15,657 nucleotides of DNA, from the NCBI GenBank assembly GCA_964445575.1, contig CAYULB010000049.1:1-15657 (forward strand), given 5' to 3'. The notes under the pieces were generated by a model. That model did no database searches. It was not told the DNA's origin and was given only the letters and a program-made list of their open reading frames with translations. Made by a program: the position numbers and the translations under genes. The stretch is from WJMT01 sp964445575 (GTDB lineage: Bacteria > Acidobacteriota > Aminicenantia > Aminicenantales > Aminicenantaceae). Of the stretch, positions 5,513 to 13,765 are shown piece after piece; the first letter of the stretch is position 1, and each line of letters begins with the position of its first letter.

Positions 5513-7867
5513 ATGAAGAAAATTTTTAAATGGATCCTAGTTTTTTTATTATCAATATCCGGTGTCAGTGGTCTAAATGCAGAAATATATTACCCCTGGA
5601 AAAATGTTTTTATTGGCGCTCTTGATGCGAATAATTGGGCGGGTCTTGTGTTTGCTACCCATAAAGAAGACGCCTTTGCTTTCAGAATCAGGATAAAAAA
5701 AGGGGATAAAATAGCAGAGGAAAAAGACCTCCTATATATCATTTCAGAAGTAGGACCCCATGCTCCTGACGGATCCTATGCAAGGATAAAAATGGATGCC
5801 GGGCTTGCCTTGGGAAGAGGAGAGGACACTCCTATCTTGAAAAAACCTTCTGATAAATCTGACACTCTCATCCTGGAGTGGTCTAGAAAAGATGAAAAGA
5901 CCGTGTTGGGAAAAATATCTATCCCTAAAGATATTGAGCTGCAGATTGTTCACTATTTTCCATGGGGCCGACGTGGAGAATACTCTCTTTTAGATGATGG
6001 ACAGATAAAGGGTCTGAGTTCTCCCCAAAATTTTAACTATTTATTCTGGCCCCATAGGAAAGGAGAACAGAAGTATTCTGAGAATAATGAACTGATTCTT
6101 TCTTATCCTTCAGAAGAAACCAGGGAGCTCTATTTCACAGCCGGAGTGGAGGAAAACATCAAAAACATCCAAAGCCGTTTATTGAGTTACAAAAATACCA
6201 AGACCATTGAATCAATACTGAATGAAGAAAAAAAAAGGCATGAAAAAAGAAGAGTAAATATCCAGGGATTGTATGAAGGTGTGGCAAGAGCAATCACCAA
6301 TAATCTTTTCTGGATGACCCTGTACCAGCCTGGTAAAAACAGGTTTTATATTCCCGCAGGAAGAAGATGGATTTTTCCAAAACCAGATGGAACCCAGGAC
6401 CTATGGACCCTATTTGAATGGGATTCTTTTTTTAACGCGCTTCAGACTTCTATAGAAGGCTCAAAGCATTCCAAAGATGTTTTGGAATCGGTTCTTCAGA
6501 CTCAGTATCCAAACGGAAACATTCCCAATTGGAGGGGAGAGTTTGGAGGAACCCCGGATCGATCACAACCCCCTGTAGGAGCCTACATAGTATATAAAAT
6601 ATTCCAAAAATTAGGAGATATACAAATCCTTGAATCGTCCTATTCTGCTCTGAAAAAATGGCATTCATTCTGGAAAGACAAAAACAGCAATGGGATTCCG
6701 CGGCGAGATGGAAATCAAGATGGGCTTTTAGAATGGGGTTCTGATACAGAATTGGTATCAAAGACCCCTCCACCTTGGGAAGAAAATGTGATAGGAAGAA
6801 AAAGGGCTATGTGGGAATCAGGTCAAGACGACCTCCCCAACTGGGATGAAACTTCTTTTATTGAACACACCGGAACATTAAACATGAACTGTCTTGACCT
6901 TAACTGCTTATACGCCCTGGATGCCTATTGCTTGGCACAGATAGCCCATGTGCTTAAATTGAATGAAGAGTATAAAGCCTATATGAATGAATATCAGGAG
7001 ATGAAAAAACTTATAAACGAGAATCTCTGGGATGAAACAAAAGGGTTTTATTTTGACAGATACTGGGACGGAAATTTTTCCGAACATAAAGCTGCATCCA
7101 ATTTTTATCCTCTTCTAGCAGGAATCCCTAATGATGAACAGGCAAAAAAAATGATAGCTCATCTGCTTAATGAAAAAGAATTCTGGGGAGAATATGTTAT
7201 TCCCACTATATCTAGAGATAATCCAGCATTTAATGACCAGCAGTACTGGAGAGGAACAATCTGGGCACCTACAAACTATCTGGTGTACCAGGGTTTGAAA
7301 TCTTATGGATTTGACGCCATAGCTTCTGAACTTGCTTGGAAAAGTTCGTCTCTGTTCATGCGCACATGGGAGAATTACCAAATATGCTCTGAGAACTTTG
7401 ATTCCAGGTCAGGAGAACCAGGCGGCCAGAGATTTCAGAGTTGGGGTCCTTTGCTTGCTCTCATGGCTCTCGAAGAGTACATTGACTTTACTCCCATGGA
7501 AGGATTTAGATTTGGAATGCTGGAGACAGAAGTAAAAGGAAAGCTTTCAAGAATATCCATACAGGGAAGACATTATGACCTGACCCTCTCTCCTTCTAAA
7601 CTCATCCTTGAAGAAGAGGGAGAAAAGATTTTTCAAATAAACGGACCTGCTGTAGTCAGGCATTTCCTCTACTCAAAAAATATAATATCTTTTGAAATAA
7701 AATCTCTCAATAAAAGAAAAATCGAAGTGAATTTTATAACCAAAGGAAAATATCAATTGTCCATAGATGATCAGACTCAAGAGATTTTTAAAGGAAAGTC
7801 AAAAAAGTTTAAAATTTCGGATGGCGAACACTCCGTTCTTATTCTGTTGTTAAAAAATCTGGATTGA
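5513..7867 (+). CDS. Secreted glycoside hydrolase, GH63-type (alpha/alpha)6-barrel
   Basis: The 784-residue product has a Sec signal peptide (basic MKKIFK, hydrophobic 7-20, likely cleavage after Ala23 in GLNA). A beta-rich N-terminal domain (~25-235) leads to an (alpha/alpha)6 barrel (~250-655) and a beta-rich tail (~660-784). Family marks are LFEWDSFF (300-307), MWESGQDDLPN (433-443), QYWRGTIWAPTNYLVYQGL (577-595), and SENFDSRSGEPGG (626-638). By comparison with GH63 enzymes such as E. coli YgjK, Asp439 is the likely general acid and Glu627 the likely base. The family hydrolyses alpha-glucosidic bonds with inversion, and related subfamilies act on mannosylglycerate or glucosylglycerate, so the substrate is open. 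The protein should act in the periplasm or outside the cell. It is monocistronic and convergent with the MFS gene; the 50-bp gap between them is T-rich but has no clear hairpin. No Shine-Dalgarno precedes the start. Confidence 0.85.
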   Translation: MKKIFKWILVFLLSISGVSGLNAEIYYPWKNVFIGALDANNWAGLVFATHKEDAFAFRIRIKKGDKIAEEKDLLYIISEVGPHAPDGSYARIKMDAGLALGRGEDTPILKKPSDKSDTLILEWSRKDEKTVLGKISIPKDIELQIVHYFPWGRRGEYSLLDDGQIKGLSSPQNFNYLFWPHRKGEQKYSENNELILSYPSEETRELYFTAGVEENIKNIQSRLLSYKNTKTIESILNEEKKRHEKRRVNIQGLYEGVARAITNNLFWMTLYQPGKNRFYIPAGRRWIFPKPDGTQDLWTLFEWDSFFNALQTSIEGSKHSKDVLESVLQTQYPNGNIPNWRGEFGGTPDRSQPPVGAYIVYKIFQKLGDIQILESSYSALKKWHSFWKDKNSNGIPRRDGNQDGLLEWGSDTELVSKTPPPWEENVIGRKRAMWESGQDDLPNWDETSFIEHTGTLNMNCLDLNCLYALDAYCLAQIAHVLKLNEEYKAYMNEYQEMKKLINENLWDETKGFYFDRYWDGNFSEHKAASNFYPLLAGIPNDEQAKKMIAHLLNEKEFWGEYVIPTISRDNPAFNDQQYWRGTIWAPTNYLVYQGLKSYGFDAIASELAWKSSSLFMRTWENYQICSENFDSRSGEPGGQRFQSWGPLLALMALEEYIDFTPMEGFRFGMLETEVKGKLSRISIQGRHYDLTLSPSKLILEEEGEKIFQINGPAVVRHFLYSKNIISFEIKSLNKRKIEVNFITKGKYQLSIDDQTQEIFKGKSKKFKISDGEHSVLILLLKNLD

Positions 7868-7917
7868 TCTTCTTTTTTTTTGATTGAATTCTTTTCTTTT
7901 TTAACCACAGCTGCGTT

Positions 7918-9093
7918 TTATCCCTCTTTATCAGCTTTATCCAAGTCAGTTAAAGGATTCCTCAGATAGTAAATAAGGACCAGGAATCCCATAAAAAAAA
8001 GCAGAAGAAACGGAGAATTGATTCCAAACAGATCAGAAATAAAACCAGCCACGAGACTTGTCACAGCTCCCCCTAACATTTGAGCGTTGGCAAAGAGACT
8101 GAATCCAATGTGCTGGTCCCTTTGAGACACTGAAATACCGGTGTAAGACTGAAAAGCTGGAAAAATCATGAAAAGAAAAGCGCCTGATAAAAGAAGACTC
8201 AACACAGCTATTTCTTTCAACGGGCTGAGCCAGAGAATAAAAGAAAACAAGGTAGTCCCTGCTAAACAGAAAAAACAAAGACGCCTTCGGCCGATTCTTT
8301 GGGAAAGAGAACCGAAAAGATAAGGCATTAAAGTTCCCAATACAATCCAGAAGGCCATTGAGATGCCTGTTTTACTTAGAGAGATATTAAATTTATGATT
8401 CAACAGGGAAGGCGCATAATAAACTGTGGTTGCCCAGCATCCCCCTCCGAAAAAAATACCAATAATGTATTTTTTCATTTTGGATAGCGATTTAAACCAT
8501 AAAGATTTACCCGGTCTTTTATAAGTCGCTTTAAGTCCAGGAATTTTTCTTACTGTAAGAAAACTCAATATTCCCAGTAAAAGCCCGGCAGCAGCCCATA
8601 TATAGAGAGGAAATCTCCAGTTCCAGTTTTCAGCAAGATATCCTACGGATATGAAAGCGATAAAAACACCAAAATTCCCTGATCCGCTCTGAACCCCCAT
8701 AGCATAATCAAGTGCATTTTCCGGGTGAGCCCTGGACACCACTGCAACTCCCAAGGGATGGTAAAAACTCAGAAACACTCTCATCAAAATATAAAAGGTC
8801 AAAAGAAGGAAAAATGAATCAGAAAAGGTCAATAAATAGATAAAAAGAGAGATGCCACATATGCTTATAGTAAGCATTGACTTATAAGTTAGGTTTTTAG
8901 AGAAGTTGACAATTAAGATCTGAAAAACAAAAGTGAGAAAAAGACCTAAATAGGAAAGTATTCCAATGTGAGAGTACTTTGTAATGATGATTCCTTCCTT
9001 GTAGAGAAGGGGAAATATCATAGGGATGGTTACTGCTGATGCATCGTTAATGAAATGAAACAGGGAAGCTGAAAAAAGTACCTTATTCCTCAT
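7918..9093 (-). CDS. Major facilitator superfamily transporter, fosmidomycin-resistance (Fsr)-like
   Basis: The 391-residue membrane protein is almost wholly hydrophobic, with a basic loop in the middle (about 182-208) separating two halves. This is the 12-helix MFS plan. The first helix has FHFINDASA (12-20) and a later one SFYHPLGVAVVSRAHP (109-124), resembling the H..ND and FHP signatures of the Fsr-like branch. The second half has the MFS loop pattern GSLSQRIGRRR (261-271). Members of this branch are proton-driven exporters or uptake carriers of small molecules; the substrate is not readable from sequence. It is convergent with the glycosidase and divergent from the glycosylasparaginase, so it may move a sugar or amino-acid product of those enzymes, but nothing proves the link. 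The ATG at 9093 has only a weak AAGG about 12 bases upstream. Confidence 0.8.
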   Translation of the reverse strand: MRNKVLFSASLFHFINDASAVTIPMIFPLLYKEGIIITKYSHIGILSYLGLFLTFVFQILIVNFSKNLTYKSMLTISICGISLFIYLLTFSDSFFLLLTFYILMRVFLSFYHPLGVAVVSRAHPENALDYAMGVQSGSGNFGVFIAFISVGYLAENWNWRFPLYIWAAAGLLLGILSFLTVRKIPGLKATYKRPGKSLWFKSLSKMKKYIIGIFFGGGCWATTVYYAPSLLNHKFNISLSKTGISMAFWIVLGTLMPYLFGSLSQRIGRRRLCFFCLAGTTLFSFILWLSPLKEIAVLSLLLSGAFLFMIFPAFQSYTGISVSQRDQHIGFSLFANAQMLGGAVTSLVAGFISDLFGINSPFLLLFFMGFLVLIYYLRNPLTDLDKADKEG

Positions 9094-9197
9094 ATCTAAG
9101 AAGACCTTATACTAAACCCGAAACAATTTTGTCAAACCAGTATTGAAAATTGATCATGAATAAAGTAACTTGAAAGCAGATAAGATATAAAAGCAAC

Positions 9198-9202
9198 AGG
9201 AG
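9198..9202 (+). promoter_or_regulatory. Shine-Dalgarno of the glycosylasparaginase gene
   Basis: AGGAG sits seven bases before the ATG at 9210 and fixes that start, which is also the start that preserves the full Tat signal. No convincing sigma-70 promoter is visible in the 116-bp divergent spacer 9094-9209. Confidence 0.75.
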
Positions 9203-9209
9203 ATAAGAA

Positions 9210-10259
9210 ATGTCTAAGAGGATAACAAGAAGAAACTTTATTAAAACAGGAGTGGGGATGGGTGCGGCATCGCTCATTTCCAGTGGAGAAAAAACATTTC
9301 TTATGGAACAAAAGCCACGCATTCCTGTGGTCATAGCCAGTGCCAACGGTGGTAAAGCTGCTGAAAAAGCCATGGGAATGATTTTACAGGGAAATGACCC
9401 CCTTGATTCTGTCATTGCCGGGGTTAATATCGTTGAGAATGATCCCGATGATATAACGGTTGGATATGGAGGCCTCCCCAATGAGAGAGGAGAGGTAGAG
9501 CTGGATTCCTCTGTTATGCATGGTCCTACTCACAACGCAGGAGCTGTGGCTGGTTTGAGATACATTAGGAATCCATCCAAAGTAGCTAAATTAGTGATGG
9601 AAAGAACAGCTCATGCCCTTATCGTGGGAGAGGGAGCGCTTCAATTTGCATTGAGTCACGGCTTAAAAAAAGAAAATCTTTTAACGGATAAGGCAAGAAA
9701 GATATGGTTAAAAAGAAAAGAAATGCTTTCAGATAGAGACTTCTGGTACCCTCCCAAATCAGAAGAAGTAGAGTCAGAACTCCACTCTTTTCTAGAATCT
9801 TATGGAACCATAAACTGCTGCGCTCTTGATTCAAACCGCGATCTAGCTGGAGTCACCTCTACCAGTGGTTTTTTTTATAAAATACCAGGCAGAGTAGGAG
9901 ACTCGCCCATAATCGGAGCTGGACTGTATGTGGATAATGAAATAGGGGCTGCAGGTTCTACTGGATTTGGAGAAGCCAATATCCTTACCTGTGGGAGCTA
10001 TATGGTAGTTGAATTCATGAGAAGCGGACATTCTCCTGAAGAAGCTTGTCTCAGAACACTTAAAAGGATATCTGAAAAAGCAAAGCTGTGGCCCAGACAT
10101 TCAGACGAGAAAGGACATCCGGATTTTGACGTTAATTTTTATGCCGTCAATAAAAAAGGAGATTATGCAGGAGCTTCCTTTTGGAAGGGAAGACACTACA
10201 TTGTTCATGACGGGAAAGAGAGCAAACTCAGGGAATCTGCTTATATTTATAAAAGTTGA
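9210..10259 (+). CDS. Tat-exported N4-(beta-N-acetylglucosaminyl)-L-asparaginase (glycosylasparaginase, Ntn hydrolase)
   Basis: The 349-residue precursor of an N-terminal-nucleophile hydrolase cleaves, by family, the GlcNAc-asparagine bond of N-linked glycopeptides. It starts with a Tat signal, TRRNFIK (6-12), and a short hydrophobic stretch. The alpha part carries VGYGGLPNERGEVELD (84-99). Autocleavage is expected before Thr200 in YGTINCCALD, making Thr200 the nucleophile of the beta subunit. Downstream, GRVGDSPIIGAGLYVD (227-242) and STGFGEANI (250-258) match the substrate-binding segments of human-type AGA better than those of plant-type or IaaA isoaspartyl peptidases. An isoaspartyl peptidase or plain asparaginase activity remains possible. 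Export through Tat is sensible because the proenzyme folds before it matures. The gene stands alone, divergent from the MFS gene and convergent with rlpA. Together with the secreted glycosidase at 5513 it suggests extracytoplasmic glycopeptide breakdown. Confidence 0.87.
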   Translation: MSKRITRRNFIKTGVGMGAASLISSGEKTFLMEQKPRIPVVIASANGGKAAEKAMGMILQGNDPLDSVIAGVNIVENDPDDITVGYGGLPNERGEVELDSSVMHGPTHNAGAVAGLRYIRNPSKVAKLVMERTAHALIVGEGALQFALSHGLKKENLLTDKARKIWLKRKEMLSDRDFWYPPKSEEVESELHSFLESYGTINCCALDSNRDLAGVTSTSGFFYKIPGRVGDSPIIGAGLYVDNEIGAAGSTGFGEANILTCGSYMVVEFMRSGHSPEEACLRTLKRISEKAKLWPRHSDEKGHPDFDVNFYAVNKKGDYAGASFWKGRHYIVHDGKESKLRESAYIYKS

Positions 10260-10282
10260 AAAATAATTCTTTTTAAAATGGT

Positions 10283-10918
10283 TCAGTCTTGATATTCCAC
10301 TATAAACACTTCAAATCCTTGTTTTTTTAATTCTCTCGCTGTTTCAAGGGCTTCATTTCTGGAACTGACATTCAACCTGACTCTATAGTAGGTTCTATTG
10401 GGTGTTTTAAAGGGAGAGATAGAAGCATTCTTGAATTTCTTATCCAGTTTTGACTTTAGGGCTGCCGCATTTTTTTTCACTACAAAGGCTCCCACCTGCA
10501 CCGCAAATCTCTGGTTTTTTAAATCAGCGGAAATATCTGACAGGATTTCAATCCGGACAGGAACCACTCCCGGACCCACCATATCTAACACTCTTGCTGC
10601 AGCATAAGAAAGGTCGATCACCCGGTCTTTCACAAAAGGCCCCCGGTCATTGATTCTAACTCTGACTGATTTTCCGTTGTTTAAATTCGTGACCATAACA
10701 TAAGTTCCAAAAGGGAGAGCTTTGTGGGCTGCCGTCATGTCATACATGTCATAAATTTCTTTGCTGGAGGTAGTTTTTCCATGAAATTGGGGGCCGTACC
10801 AGGATGCCATTCCGGTTATAACATTGGGAGAGGTAAGGTATTTGTTTTGACTGCATGAAGAGAAAATAATGGATATTCCCGTTAAGAACAATATTGGAAC
10901 CAGCACTTTGAAATTCAT
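10283..10918 (-). CDS. rlpA: RlpA-type septal/cell-wall lipoprotein with DPBB and SPOR domains
   Basis: The product has about 211 residues and three visible parts. An N-terminal lipoprotein-type signal ends in IIFSSC, with the likely lipidated Cys at residue 22. A double-psi beta-barrel spans about 35-127 (GMASWYGPQFHGKTTSS, then VRINDRGPF). A C-terminal SPOR domain runs from about 137 to 211 (FAVQVGAF onward) and should bind denuded septal peptidoglycan. The Glu, His and Asp of the barrel (Glu54, His65 and Asp91 counted from this start) keep the spacing of the catalytic residues reported for Pseudomonas RlpA, so lytic transglycosylase activity on naked glycan strands is likely. I start it at ATG 10918 because GGAG lies five bases upstream; a TTG one codon earlier (10921) would be too close to that site. 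It is convergent with the glycosylasparaginase gene (23-bp gap) and downstream of the LOG gene on the same strand. Confidence 0.88.
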   Translation of the reverse strand: MNFKVLVPILFLTGISIIFSSCSQNKYLTSPNVITGMASWYGPQFHGKTTSSKEIYDMYDMTAAHKALPFGTYVMVTNLNNGKSVRVRINDRGPFVKDRVIDLSYAAARVLDMVGPGVVPVRIEILSDISADLKNQRFAVQVGAFVVKKNAAALKSKLDKKFKNASISPFKTPNRTYYRVRLNVSSRNEALETARELKKQGFEVFIVEYQD

Positions 10919-11001
10919 CAACTCTCCAGTGATCTATGGTCTCAAAAGAACTTTTATGAATCAATCACCCTCAAAGGTGAAATTTATTTTGAAGACCCTC
11001 T

Positions 11002-11733
11002 TTACAAATGCTTGATTAAATTTTCTTTAAGGAGTTTGAAGGCGCTTTCAGGATCGGAGCAAAAACAAAACAGCTCTAGATCCTTTTCTGATATGGCCCT
11101 GTGTTTGGCTATAGCCTCAAAATTAATCACTTCTTTCCAGTACTTTTCGCCATAAAGCATTATAAAAATATCATCCCTGTTGATTTTTTCGGTTTGTACC
11201 AGAGTTAAAATTTCAAATATCTCATCCAGTGTTCCAAAGCCTCCGGGAAAAGCAATGATAGATTTTGCCATATAAGCCAGCCAGAACTTACGCATAAAAA
11301 AGTAGTGAAATTCAAAAGAAAGTTCGGGAGATGTATAACGGTTCGGTTCCTGCTCCTGGGGAATGGATATATTCATTCCGATTGACTTTCCACCGGCTCT
11401 AGAGGCCCCTCTGTTGGCAGCTTCCATAAATCCTCCTCCACCCCCTGTACAGATGACAAAATTCTTCCCTTTTTTCTTCAAATCAATAGCCCATTTGGCA
11501 AGCCTGTAAGAGAGCTCTTCGGCTTCCCAGTAATATTTCACAAGTTCAGAATCCTTGGTCTCCGGATTTATCCTTGCCGACCCAAAAAAAAGAACAGTGT
11601 TGTTGACCTTAAAATCTCGAAGCCTTTTTAAAGGCTCCAGGTATTCACTTAAGATCCGGATCACTCTCGCTTCTCTTGAATTTAAAAATTCCAGGTTTTT
11701 GTATGCTTTTATCGGTGGATTGTATTTATTCAT
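11002..11733 (-). CDS. LOG-family protein (cytokinin-riboside-5'-monophosphate phosphoribohydrolase type)
   Basis: The 243-residue cytoplasmic Rossmann-like protein has both family signatures: GGGGGFMEAANRGA (97-110), and PGGFGTLDE (163-171) that holds the catalytic and ribotide-binding residues. VLFFGSARI (47-55) is the usual first strand. Enzymes of this family hydrolyse the N-glycosidic bond of nucleoside 5'-monophosphates such as AMP or GMP; in bacteria the physiological substrate is often unclear. A 40-residue helical N-terminal extension precedes the fold, as in the longer LOG proteins. The gene is divergent from purO-purH with a 115-bp spacer, which hints at a nucleotide-salvage role. 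It is followed on the same strand by rlpA after 83 bp, a gap holding only a weak 5-bp hairpin (10965-10980). The ATG at 11733 lacks a good Shine-Dalgarno. Confidence 0.88.
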   Translation of the reverse strand: MNKYNPPIKAYKNLEFLNSREARVIRILSEYLEPLKRLRDFKVNNTVLFFGSARINPETKDSELVKYYWEAEELSYRLAKWAIDLKKKGKNFVICTGGGGGFMEAANRGASRAGGKSIGMNISIPQEQEPNRYTSPELSFEFHYFFMRKFWLAYMAKSIIAFPGGFGTLDEIFEILTLVQTEKINRDDIFIMLYGEKYWKEVINFEAIAKHRAISEKDLELFCFCSDPESAFKLLKENLIKHL

Positions 11734-11795
11734 AGTGTTTCTATTCTACACAAAAAAAAAATATTTATAAATCCATTCATAATGGCAATTAAATT

Positions 11796-11824
11796 TTGAC
11801 TCTAATTCAGACCTATGATATTTA
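11796..11824 (+). promoter_or_regulatory. Tentative promoter of purO-purH
   Basis: TTGACT (11796-11801) is followed at 15 bases by GATATT or at 17 bases by TATTTA. Initiation would fall about 18-25 bases before the ATG at 11849. The -35 is good and the -10 poor. Confidence 0.3.
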
Positions 11825-11848
11825 TTTAACCATAAAAATCAACAAGAA

Positions 11849-12589
11849 ATGTCTGACAAAACATTTAAAATAAAGAACAGTCCCTATCCCGGAAGAGTGA
11901 TTGTCTTGGGGAAAGATAACACGGGCCGTCATGTGGTTATTCTCTATGCAGTGACAGGTCGGTCATCTTCCAGCCAAGCAAGAAGAATAGAGTATTTTCA
12001 AAACCAAGCTTTTGTAAAGCCAGCAAATACAGGAAAGTTAAAAAGCGGAAATAAAGACCTTCTCATCTACCCAGCAATAAGAATAGAAAAAGGGATTGCG
12101 GTCAGTAACGGCCGGCACACTGATGTCATTCACAAAAACATGGTCCATTCTTCCACTCCAGTTCAAGTTCTGTCATCAGCTTTAAAGTCATGGGATTATG
12201 AGCCAGATGCCCCCAATTATACTCCGAGAATAAGCGGATGCATTCTTTCATCTGAAAAGGCAGCCCTTTCCATTATAAAAAGATCTGTAGAGGGAGGCTG
12301 CTTGAAAAATTTTTATGAGTTCCCTTTAGTTCCGGGAAGGGGGAAAATGCTTTCGACCTATGAGGGAAAAAACACAGAACCACTTCCTTCTTTTAAAGGA
12401 GAACCCCTGGAGTTAGAAATTCCCTTTGCTACAGCTGAAAAAACAGCTCAATATTTCTATGATTCTATGAAACCAGATTCAGAACAGCCTGACTTTAGAG
12501 TCGCTTTGGTGTGTGTCTTTTCAGAAAAATCAAACTTTCAGAAAAGCACTATATCCATAATAAACCGAAATGAAAGGAGAGAGTCTTAG
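11849..12589 (+). CDS. purO: IMP cyclohydrolase, PurO-type
   Basis: The 246-residue enzyme closes FAICAR to IMP, the last step of purine synthesis. Motifs of the PurO-like IMP cyclohydrolase family are visible: SPYPGRVIVLG (11-21), YAVTGRSSSSQARRIE (33-48), SNGRHTD (86-92), and WDYEPDAPNYTPRISG (115-130). It is unrelated to the MGS-like cyclohydrolase domain that normally forms the N-terminal half of bacterial PurH. It is longer than the archaeal PurO proteins of about 200 residues, mainly by its C-terminal part. The next gene starts on the base after its stop and supplies the transformylase that makes FAICAR, so the two encode consecutive reactions. The start ATG has no GGAG-type site, only an A-rich AACAAGAA just before it. 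Confidence 0.88.
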   Translation: MSDKTFKIKNSPYPGRVIVLGKDNTGRHVVILYAVTGRSSSSQARRIEYFQNQAFVKPANTGKLKSGNKDLLIYPAIRIEKGIAVSNGRHTDVIHKNMVHSSTPVQVLSSALKSWDYEPDAPNYTPRISGCILSSEKAALSIIKRSVEGGCLKNFYEFPLVPGRGKMLSTYEGKNTEPLPSFKGEPLELEIPFATAEKTAQYFYDSMKPDSEQPDFRVALVCVFSEKSNFQKSTISIINRNERRES

Positions 12590-13669
12590 ATGGATAAACT
12601 GGATAAACAAACCCGACAGCAGTACAGAACAAAGGCAAGAGAAGAATTTCCAAAAAAAATAAACATGGGAAACACAACTTTTACAAAAAAAATTCCTATG
12701 CGGTATGGAGAAAATCCAGGATATCCGGCTGCATTTTATCAGGAGCAGGGAGCCTCTGGCCCTAATATGGCCACCCTAGAGTTCCTTCAAGAAGGCACCA
12801 AAGGATTGAGTTATATAAATGTTGCAGATATGGATTTAGGTCAGAGACTGGTTAGGAAGCTGTCGTCAATATATAAGGACAAAAAAATATGTGTCCTGGT
12901 GAAGCATGAAATGCCCAGCGGAGTGGCACTTGGGAACAGCCCTGAAGAAGTTTTTACCAAAGCCTGGAAATGCGACCCATTATCCAATTTCGGGAGTGTT
13001 GATGTATTCAACTGCACTGTAAATGAAAAACTTGCAGAAATCATCATTGAAAAGGGACGAGTGGTGGAAGTGGTTTATGCCCCGGATTTTACAGAAAAAG
13101 CCCTGGAGACATTGTCTTCCAGAAAACCTCTGAGGGTAGTAAAAATGGGCTCTTCGATATATGAGCCCAGTTTAGACAACAATACAGAATTCAAACGGGT
13201 GGCAGGGGGGCTTCTTGTTCAGAAAAGATTTGACTCCAGAATAACCTCTCCTGATAAAGTAGATGTGGTTTCTAAAAGAAAAGCCACATCTGATGAGATA
13301 GAAGCGGCTATTTTCTGCTGGAATGTGGCATGCTTCACCCGGTCAAATGCTGTTGTTATTGGAAAAAAAGACAAAGTCCATGGAATCGGATCGGGGCAGA
13401 GGAGCCGGATCGATGCTGCTGAAGATGCCATCAGGTTCTCAAAAAGAGGATACGGACCAGAAAAATGTGTTTTGGCGTCAGATGCATTTATGCCTTTCCC
13501 GGATGTTGTAGAATTGGCAGCTGAAAACAAAATCACAGCCATAATATTTCCTTTAGGTTCAATCAGAGACAAAATGATCATTGATAAAGCAGATGAATTG
13601 GGTTTATGCATGATCGTTACAAAAAGGCCAGGACAAACTGACAGTGAAAGGTGCTTTTTACACCGATAA
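12590..13669 (+). CDS. purH: Stand-alone AICAR transformylase (PurH C-terminal domain only)
   Basis: The 359-residue product transfers the formyl group of 10-formyltetrahydrofolate to AICAR, giving FAICAR. It corresponds to the AICARFT half of PurH without the cyclohydrolase half. Visible marks are MRYGENPGYPAAFYQ (37-51), VKHEMPSGVALG (104-115) with the catalytic pair Lys105-His106, CDPLSNFGSVD (128-138), CFTRSNAVVIG (248-258), SGQRSRIDAAEDA (268-280), and ASDAFMPFPD (296-305). Some positions depart from the common consensus (KHxNPCG, DPxSAFGG), which suggests the short PurH2-like branch. The C-terminus RCFLHR recalls the usual RHFRH ending, so the gene looks intact. ATG follows the purO TAG with no gap, and AAGGAG at 12574-12579 lies ten bases upstream inside purO, so translation is coupled. 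Confidence 0.88.
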   Translation: MDKLDKQTRQQYRTKAREEFPKKINMGNTTFTKKIPMRYGENPGYPAAFYQEQGASGPNMATLEFLQEGTKGLSYINVADMDLGQRLVRKLSSIYKDKKICVLVKHEMPSGVALGNSPEEVFTKAWKCDPLSNFGSVDVFNCTVNEKLAEIIIEKGRVVEVVYAPDFTEKALETLSSRKPLRVVKMGSSIYEPSLDNNTEFKRVAGGLLVQKRFDSRITSPDKVDVVSKRKATSDEIEAAIFCWNVACFTRSNAVVIGKKDKVHGIGSGQRSRIDAAEDAIRFSKRGYGPEKCVLASDAFMPFPDVVELAAENKITAIIFPLGSIRDKMIIDKADELGLCMIVTKRPGQTDSERCFLHR

Positions 13670-13674
13670 GGCTG

Positions 13675-13765
13675 ACCTGGTTTGTCTAAAAAAATGCGAA
13701 ATCAAAGTTTTTTAAGGCCGCACTTCGCTCAGAAGAAAATCTCGATTGGTGAATAATTCGAGTAA
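13675..13765 (+). repeat. Repeat copy D: short degenerate relative of the intergenic element
   Basis: Starting six bases after the purH stop, the sequence has ACCTGG, then seven As and TGCGA (compare ACCTG...AAAAAAATGGCGA in copies A and B). It continues with TTTTTTAAGGC and ends with CTCGATTGGTGAATAATTCG (13741-13760, compare CTCGACTTGTGAATAATCCA). The right 25 bases match copy A at about 19 positions. The internal loop, right arm and covarying hairpin are missing, and a CTTC-GAAG mini-hairpin (13723-13735) lies in their place. The order of landmarks is right, but similarity is weak enough that it may be a separate subfamily. Confidence 0.5.

Noticed and set aside
7868..7917. Bidirectional terminator between the convergent glycosidase and MFS genes
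   Set aside because: The gap is T-rich, but I find no stable inverted repeat in front of the T tracts.
10965..10980. Terminator behind the LOG gene
   Set aside because: TCACC/GGTGA is only a 5-bp stem, and on the minus strand it is not followed by a T-run.
13600..13669. Possible frameshift at the C-terminus of the AICAR transformylase
   Set aside because: The ending is unusual, but RCFLHR resembles the normal RHFRH terminus and the length fits an intact stand-alone domain.
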